A stretch of DNA of 64,000 nt, from the NCBI GenBank assembly GCA_036787955.1, contig DAIQOI010000009.1, positions 62,001 to 126,000 on the forward strand. The letters are read 5' to 3'. The notes under the pieces are model-generated. The model ran no database searches and was not told the DNA's origin. It saw nothing but the letters and a program-made list of their open reading frames with translations. Source of the stretch: UBA2336 sp036787955 (GTDB lineage: Bacteria > Bacteroidota > Bacteroidia > Cytophagales > Cyclobacteriaceae). Shown piece after piece: positions 61,138-64,000 of this stretch; positions within the stretch are counted from its first letter, which is position 1, and each line of letters starts with the position of its first letter. The translations under genes were made by a program, and so were the position numbers.

Positions 61138-64000
61138 ATGAACCTGGAAATATTTAATACAGCCAATCTGTTTGAAGCTGGTACCGGTTTATTTCAGCAA
61201 TTGGGCATCCTGCTCAATTCCAATACTTCCGAATCACTTCCTGTAAAAGATATTTTGAAGGAACATTATAAAGACAGGGATATATTCAGGGCTATTAAAA
61301 AAACTTATTTCTTAGGTATCATTGACGATTCTGTTTTCAATAATACAAGCGGAGCTAGTATTAGCTACTCATATGAGCAAGCATCACAGCAAGGAAATAA
61401 TAACTATAACGGACTGATGCTTTTTGCATTGGAATTGAACAGAAAACCAGGGCGAAGTGAAATCTCGGAACTGACCAGAACTTTCAACCGCATCAGTCAG
61501 AAGATGCCTGTTGCTCTGCTCCTCAGGTATCCTTCAACATCCTTGTTGGAGGAAAAGAACACCTCAACACCTTTGTTGGAGGAAAAATTTATTTCTCTTT
61601 CTATCAGCGAGCGGTTCCAATATCTTCAAAACTGGCGGCAGGGCGAAAAGATAGGCAAGGTGATTATTCTTAAGGATATTTCCACAACGAGCCCACACGC
61701 CGGGCATATCCGTATTCTGACAGATTTAAAGAATCATCGAGCCAAAAATTTTAGTGAACTCCATCAACACTGGTTACAGGTGTTGGATGTAAATATTCTG
61801 AACCAAAAATTCTATCAGGAACTTTCCAACTGGTATTTTTATGCAATAGATAGAGTTTATTTTCCTAATGATTTAAATGAAAATCTTCAGATTTATAATC
61901 CCACCCATCTTATCCGACTCATTACACGACTGATTTTTATATGGTTCCTTAAAGAGAAAAAACTCATTCCCGAAAGTTTGTTTGATAAAGAGTACATTGC
62001 TACTATTCTGAAAAATTTTAATGAGAATTCAAATTCCCACCATTACTACAACGCCATATTACAGAACCTGTTTTTCGGTACTTTGAATCAAAGAATGAAT
62101 GAACGCAAGTTTGCCAGAGAGGGTGATTTCAAAACCAACAAAGAGGAATATGGAGTAAAGAATCTTTATCGTTACGCTGATTTATTTAAAATATCCGAAG
62201 AAGAAGTATTGAAATTATTTGAGAATATCCCTTTTCTGAACGGTGGATTGTTTGATTGCCTTGATAAGCCCGATGAAAACGGAAGAATTCTGTATGTAGA
62301 TGGTTTTAGCCGGAATTCAAAGAAAAAAGCCATTATTCCCGATGAGCTTTTTTTTGGAGATGAAAAAAAAGTGGATTTAAACAAGTATTACGATAAAAAA
62401 AACAAGGCGAGCTCAGTTAAAGGTTTAATCAATATTTTAAATAATTACAAATTTACCATTACCGAGAATACGCCCATAGAAGAAGAAGTTGCCCTTGACC
62501 CCGAATTGCTCGGACGTGTGTTCGAAAACCTGCTGGCTTCATATAATCCTGAAACACAAACCACTGCCAGAAAAGCAACAGGCAGCTATTACACCCCACG
62601 TGAAATTGTGAATTACATGGTGGACGAATCGTTGCTGGAATACCTCAAAAGCAACATCAGCGTCCCTGCTGACACCCAAAGTAACGCCAGCATCCCTGCT
62701 GGCATCCAAAGTAACGCCAGCATCCCTGCTGACACCCAAAGTAACGCCAGCATCCCTGCTGGCATGAATAGCAACCAACATGAGGAAGATATTTATACCT
62801 TTTTTAATCCAAACAACGAAGTAAAAATTCATACAGGCAATCTTCCTCATTGGCAACAAGAAAATGTTTGGTATTTTGTAACATTCCGATTAGCAGATTC
62901 GATACCTGATGATGTAGCAGAAAAATTAAAATCAGAAAGAGAACTGTGGTTAAAGAAAAACAAAGTATCTACCAACATCCCTGTTGGTGATAAAAAAAGC
63001 ATCAAAAGGGCCCCAGTTAAATTGTCAAAAGAGCAGATGAAAGAATACTATCGCTTGTTTTCTGAACGAATAGAAAGATTGTTAGATGACTGTAAGGGTA
63101 GTTGTGTGTTGAAAGATGAGAAAATTGGAAAGATTGTGGCTGATGCTTTGTTACATTTCAACAATCAAAGGTATATTTTAGATGAATGGGTTATAATGCC
63201 TAATCATGTGCATGTACTTGTAAAACCGCTGGGTGAATATAAACTTCCTGATATCCTGCACTCATGGAAGTCATTTACGGCTAATAAAATAAATGAACAG
63301 CTTGGAACAAAAGGTCAGGTGTGGATGCATGAATCGTACGACCATATTGTGAGAAACGAGAAAGCCTTTGAAGCCATTAGAAATTACATTAGACAAAATC
63401 CAGTAAAAGCAGGTCTAAGCAGAGGAGGCTTTTTATCTTCTGAATACTTTTTGGCTTCTGCACAAAATGGAAGCAAGGGTGCTTCTGTACAAAATGGAAA
63501 CAAAAGCAAGGATGCTTTTGATACATTTGAAAGCCGGTTAAGGGATTTACTTTCTTATTCTGATAAACCTAACCCATTCAGCGAAGTCGAAACCAAAGCT
63601 ATTATAGAAGCCATTGATAAATGCAAAATACTTGACCCTGCCTGCGGTTCAGGGGCTTTTCCTATGGGCATTTTGCACAAAATGGTGCATATACTTCAAA
63701 AACTTGACCCTAAAAACAATTATTGGAAAGAACTGCAAAAACAAAAAGCCATACAAGAAACACAAAAAGCATTTGATATTGGAAAAAAAGAAGAACGCGA
63801 ACAACGACTCAAAGAAATTAACGAAGTATTTGAAAACAATACAGATGATTACGGACGCAAACTCTATCTCATAGAAAACTGCATTTACGGCATAGATATT
63901 CAGCCCATTGCTGTGCAAATAGCCAAACTTCGGTTTTTTATCTCATTGATTATAGACCAGAAAGTTGATAGGAACAAAGAAAACTTTGGCATTCGCAGTT
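61138..64000 (+). CDS. Eco57I/PglX-like adenine methyltransferase with a RAYT domain inserted in frame (partial)
   Basis: The frame opens at ATG 61138 and is unbroken for 954 codons to the window end. Residues 1-500 match the N-terminal part of class I adenine methyltransferases of restriction or BREX type (NPTHLIRLITRLIFIWFLKEKKLIPESL; FLNGGLFDCLD; GRVFENLLASY; TGSYYTPREIVNYMVDESL at about 481-499). The methyltransferase then resumes near residue 800 (LRDLLSYSDKPNPFSEVETKAI) with SAM motif I DPACGSGAF at about 833. Between lies a transposase-like domain (about 543-765). The catalytic NPPY motif must lie beyond the edge. Whether the enzyme is active with the insert is unknown. Confidence 0.85.
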   Translation, partial: MNLEIFNTANLFEAGTGLFQQLGILLNSNTSESLPVKDILKEHYKDRDIFRAIKKTYFLGIIDDSVFNNTSGASISYSYEQASQQGNNNYNGLMLFALELNRKPGRSEISELTRTFNRISQKMPVALLLRYPSTSLLEEKNTSTPLLEEKFISLSISERFQYLQNWRQGEKIGKVIILKDISTTSPHAGHIRILTDLKNHRAKNFSELHQHWLQVLDVNILNQKFYQELSNWYFYAIDRVYFPNDLNENLQIYNPTHLIRLITRLIFIWFLKEKKLIPESLFDKEYIATILKNFNENSNSHHYYNAILQNLFFGTLNQRMNERKFAREGDFKTNKEEYGVKNLYRYADLFKISEEEVLKLFENIPFLNGGLFDCLDKPDENGRILYVDGFSRNSKKKAIIPDELFFGDEKKVDLNKYYDKKNKASSVKGLINILNNYKFTITENTPIEEEVALDPELLGRVFENLLASYNPETQTTARKATGSYYTPREIVNYMVDESLLEYLKSNISVPADTQSNASIPAGIQSNASIPADTQSNASIPAGMNSNQHEEDIYTFFNPNNEVKIHTGNLPHWQQENVWYFVTFRLADSIPDDVAEKLKSERELWLKKNKVSTNIPVGDKKSIKRAPVKLSKEQMKEYYRLFSERIERLLDDCKGSCVLKDEKIGKIVADALLHFNNQRYILDEWVIMPNHVHVLVKPLGEYKLPDILHSWKSFTANKINEQLGTKGQVWMHESYDHIVRNEKAFEAIRNYIRQNPVKAGLSRGGFLSSEYFLASAQNGSKGASVQNGNKSKDAFDTFESRLRDLLSYSDKPNPFSEVETKAIIEAIDKCKILDPACGSGAFPMGILHKMVHILQKLDPKNNYWKELQKQKAIQETQKAFDIGKKEEREQRLKEINEVFENNTDDYGRKLYLIENCIYGIDIQPIAVQIAKLRFFISLIIDQKVDRNKENFGIRS
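61527..61580 (+). repeat. Two in-frame palindromic units in the methyltransferase N-terminal part
   Basis: GTATC (61527-61531) precedes a stem TTCAACA/TGTTGGA with loop TCCT (61533-61550, one G-T pair). The second unit, CAACA/TGTTG with loop CCTT (61565-61578), is centred 30 bp later. They encode STSLLEEKNT and STPLLEEKF, a doubled segment that looks inserted in a variable loop. Confidence 0.8.
62651..62770 (+). repeat. Four tandem 30-bp palindromic units at the 5' side of the RAYT
   Basis: Units start at 62651, 62681, 62711 and 62741. Units two and four contain the perfect 7-bp stem GCCAGCA/TGCTGGC with loop TCCC (62686-62703 and 62746-62763); units one and three differ at a few stem bases. 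GTAAC lies at the foot of units two to four. The 30-bp period gives a ten-residue protein repeat (SNASIPAGIQ and variants). No spacers are present, so this is not a CRISPR array. Confidence 0.9.
62965..62988 (+). repeat. Palindromic unit inside the RAYT coding region
   Basis: GTATC (62965-62969), then a perfect 7-bp stem ACCAACA/TGTTGGT with loop TCCC (62971-62988). It encodes STNIPVG in a linker of the transposase, shortly before the segment LSKEQMKEYYRLFSERIERLL, so the family has also entered the transposase itself, in frame. Confidence 0.88.
63454..63524 (-). repeat. Palindromic units at the 3' side of the RAYT, opposite orientation
   Basis: Read on the minus strand there are two hairpins: CAAAAGCA/TGCTTTTG with loop TCCT preceded by GTATC (63501-63524), and GAAGCA/TGCTTC with loop CCCT preceded by GTACA (63470-63490). 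A 27-bp direct repeat (GCTTCTGYACAAAATGGAARC at 63454 and 63481) overlaps them. All lengths preserve the methyltransferase frame. Confidence 0.82.

Larger units (their letters stand above)
62651..63524 (+). mobile_element. RAYT (Y1/HUH transposase) element inserted in frame in the methyltransferase
   Basis: From a possible start at ATG 62764, the protein reads FFNPNNEVKIHTGNLPHWQQ, YFVTFRLADSIP, the segment CKGSCVLKDEKIGKIVADALLHF, the HUH motif in MPNHVHVLV (the two His at 63205-63207 and 63211-63213) and the catalytic Tyr in RNYIRQNPVKAGL (63385-63387). This is the order of REP-associated tyrosine transposases of the IS200/IS605-related kind. No stop codon separates it from the methyltransferase on either side. 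Palindromes lie at both ends (62651-62770 and 63454-63524). The protein may be made as a fusion, or from its own ATG. Confidence 0.88.

Noticed and set aside
62651..62770. CRISPR array
   Set aside because: The 30-bp units are contiguous, have no unique spacers, lie inside a coding frame and have no cas genes nearby.
62539..62859. 106-codon minus-strand frame with a repeated GVTLGVSRDA pattern
   Set aside because: The repeats are the antisense reading of the four 30-bp palindromic units inside the methyltransferase/RAYT frame.
63614..63874. 86-codon frame in another phase of the methyltransferase
   Set aside because: It is Lys/Asn-rich low-complexity translation of AT-rich coding DNA, overlapping SAM motif I in the true frame.
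57748..64000. Assignment to a named DISARM or BREX system
   Set aside because: The helicase and methyltransferase are compatible, but the other hallmark genes (drmA/B, brxC, pglZ) are not in the window.

Overview
The window looks like the chromosome of an uncultured or little-studied member of the Bacteroidota, most likely order Cytophagales. The grounds are a SusC/SusD pair with lipoprotein glycosidases, a 7TMR-DISM receptor, DUF3078, DUF6132 and SMUG/DUF4918 proteins, promoters of the TTG-N19/20-TAnnTTTG type, and a tmRNA whose tag reads GETNYAMAA. Base composition is moderate up to about 52 kb and visibly AT-richer afterwards.

Layout. 0-20 kb is housekeeping and stress: a SAM hydroxide adenosyltransferase, PhoH, ComEC, an enoyl-CoA hydratase, RecQ, a D-aminoacylase-like lipoprotein, a SMUG-type uracil glycosylase, tmRNA, dnaX split over two frames at a run of ten A, a response regulator, a lytic transglycosylase with LysM repeats, and a divergent pair of an XRE-S24 (LexA/CI-like) repressor and DinB with two matched operators between them. 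An AT-rich TcmP / three-Cys pair follows dinB. 21-36.5 kb is a polysaccharide utilisation locus: SGLT-type symporter, GH3 beta-glucosidase, two GH144-like (PF10091) lipoproteins, a LamG lipoprotein, SusD, SusC, and a membrane receptor fused to an IS1595-type zinc ribbon and HTH that may be its regulator. The gene set suggests beta-1,2-glucan as substrate. 37-51 kb holds a CreD operon with paired palindromic operators, proline catabolism (PruA), several small enzymes, tRNA-Asn, tRNA-Pro, a PiT-like transporter, a BtuB-like receptor, a di-iron repair protein, a B12-dependent ribonucleotide reductase and a short SSB.

52.2-64 kb is an AT-rich, defence-like island. It contains a coupled pair of a 1083-aa sacsin-like GHKL ATPase and an SF1 helicase, then a PLD-SNF2 helicase followed by an Eco57I/PglX-like adenine methyltransferase that runs off the right edge.

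The most striking observation is inside this last operon. The methyltransferase reading frame is interrupted, without any stop or frameshift, by a complete-looking REP-associated tyrosine (HUH, Y1) transposase domain flanked on both sides by short palindromes. Palindromes of the same design (a GTATC-like foot, a 5-9 bp stem ending in CA, a short pyrimidine loop such as TCCC or TCCT, then TG and the other stem arm) also sit in frame elsewhere in the methyltransferase and in the upstream helicase, mostly as units 30 bp apart. This looks like a family of in-frame palindromic elements mobilised by a RAYT that itself lies inside a host gene. I have not been able to compare it with databases.
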